A stretch of 6,100 bases of DNA from a bacterium. GTDB taxonomy: Bacteria > Planctomycetota > Planctomycetia > Pirellulales > Pirellulaceae. A model generated the notes under the pieces. It made no database searches. It saw nothing but the letters and a program-made list of their open reading frames with translations, and was not told the DNA's origin. The stretch is taken from assembly GCA_030432015.1 (NCBI GenBank), contig JAUIHJ010000520.1, forward strand, positions 1-6,100, written 5' to 3'. The position numbers were made by a program, and so were the translations under genes. Below are positions 5,456-6,100 of the stretch, piece by piece (the stretch's first letter is position 1; each line of letters opens with the position of its first letter).

Positions 5456-5866
5456 ATGAGCGATACCGACAAGCCCTCCAGTAATCCGCGCAGCGTCGCG
5501 ACCGAGTCCGCGCCGTCCGCGATCGGCCCGTACAGCCAGGCCGTCGTCTGCGATTCGATGCTGTGGTGTTCGGGGCAGATCGGACTCGATCCGCAGACGA
5601 TGCAGATGGTCGAGGGCGGCACGCTCGCCGAGCTCGAGCAAGTTCTCGCCAACCTCGAGGCGGTGCTGCGCGCCGGTGGCTGCGGCTTTGGGGACGTGGT
5701 GCGGACGACGGTCTTCTTGGCGGATCTCGGGGACTTCGCGGCGGTCAACGAGCGCTACGCCGAGGCCTTTGGTGAATCGCGACCCGCGCGCGCGTGCGTG
5801 CAGGCGGCTGCGCTTCCCAAGGGGGCGCGGGTCGAGATCGACTGCGTCGCGCGGATCCCCGACTGA
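5456..5866 (+). CDS. ridA: RidA (YjgF/YER057c/UK114) family enamine/imine deaminase
   Basis: A complete 136-residue protein with an N-terminal extension of about 7 residues relative to E. coli RidA. RidA hydrolyses reactive 2-aminoacrylate and related enamines or imines released by PLP enzymes, giving keto acids and ammonia, and works as a cytoplasmic trimer. Seen here: IGPYSQAV (23-30), SGQIGLDP (39-46), Arg112 in RPARACVQ (the substrate-carboxylate Arg105 in E. coli), Cys114 (E. coli Cys107) and Glu127 in VEIDCVA (Glu120). All key residues are kept, so it should be active. The Shine-Dalgarno before ATG 5456 is weak. The GC content (about 70 %) is much higher than on the left of the window. 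The next gene follows 4 bases later, suggesting an operon. Confidence 0.93.
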   Translation: MSDTDKPSSNPRSVATESAPSAIGPYSQAVVCDSMLWCSGQIGLDPQTMQMVEGGTLAELEQVLANLEAVLRAGGCGFGDVVRTTVFLADLGDFAAVNERYAEAFGESRPARACVQAAALPKGARVEIDCVARIPD

Positions 5867-5870
5867 TCGC

Positions 5871-6100
5871 GTGCTGCGGCGCGCCGTCGACATTGCGCTC
5901 TGGATCGTCCTGCTGAGCCTGCCGGCGCTGATCGCCGTCGTGGCGAGCGGCGATCGCGGGTCTTGGGAGCTCGTCGAGCGGGATTTTATTGCGAGCCTCG
6001 GCGTCGTGCCGGGGATCGAAGCGCCGGGCTCCTTCGACCGCGCGCTCGGCGACGCGTGGTTCCTCGTCTTCCGCGACGTGCAGCGCGCGTTCGGGATCGG
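5871..6100 (+). CDS. N-terminal part of a membrane-anchored protein, runs off the window
   Basis: GTG 5871 starts an open frame that continues to the edge (76 codons). It begins VLRRAVDIALWIVLLSLPAL and continues IAVVASGD: a basic N-terminus and one hydrophobic helix (about residues 6-27), so it is either a signal anchor or a first membrane segment. The following part (RGSWELVERDFIASLGVVPG, then DRALGDAWFLVFRDVQRAFG) looks soluble. I recognise no family. It is 4 bases after the RidA stop and shares its high GC, so the two are probably one transcription unit. Confidence 0.7.
   Translation, partial: MLRRAVDIALWIVLLSLPALIAVVASGDRGSWELVERDFIASLGVVPGIEAPGSFDRALGDAWFLVFRDVQRAFGI

Noticed and set aside
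5230..5748. 172-codon minus-strand frame antisense to ridA
   Set aside because: It is a shadow of the GC-rich ridA gene, whose product has all the conserved RidA residues.

Overview
The window looks like a bacterial chromosome segment in two parts. The left part, roughly bases 1-4560, is an accessory-type region of moderate GC (about 50-58 % in the lines counted by eye). It holds short, mostly unrelated genes, all on the plus strand, separated by long non-coding stretches and gene debris. The right part, from about 5456 to the edge, is clearly richer in GC (about 70 %) and densely packed. The organism cannot be named from this sequence. A high-GC environmental bacterium with a gene-poor accessory region (planctomycete- or myxobacterium-like) is a guess only.

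Layout: a possible partial ORF at the left edge overlaps a 137-aa unknown protein with a C-terminal membrane segment (123-536). About 370 bases without a convincing gene follow, including a short GC-rich tandem repeat (686-743). Next comes a gene resembling the spheroidene monooxygenase (CrtA) family (905-1747). Two copies of a 152-bp palindromic repeat, ungapped and about 86 % identical, are associated with it. Copy A (975-1126) lies inside the reading frame near the N-terminus. Copy B (1749-1900) begins one base after the stop codon. After that come a 123-aa unknown protein (2030-2401), a 3' remnant of a phytanoyl-CoA dioxygenase-like gene (about 2394-2594), a 137-aa unknown protein with a GQWSDG motif (2691-3104), about 600 bases with no supported gene, a complete small VOC-fold protein (3701-4045), and a further low-coding stretch with one possible gene remnant (4191-4373).

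The right side carries two minus-strand genes in tandem: a short unknown ORF (5241-5453) and a six-helix TauE/SafE-like (DsbD_2/UreH-type) membrane protein (4559-5248), overlapping by a few bases. On the plus strand, starting only 2 bp from the small minus-strand ORF, are a complete RidA deaminase (5456-5866) and, 4 bp later, the start of a membrane-anchored protein that runs off the window.

The most interesting structure is the palindromic element. It looks like a non-autonomous mobile or structured repeat, and copy A adds about 51 codons to a host protein without breaking its frame. Removing it leaves a 229-residue protein whose two parts both match my recollection of the family pattern. 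This recalls the protein-coding palindromic elements known in Rickettsia, but no link to those is claimed.
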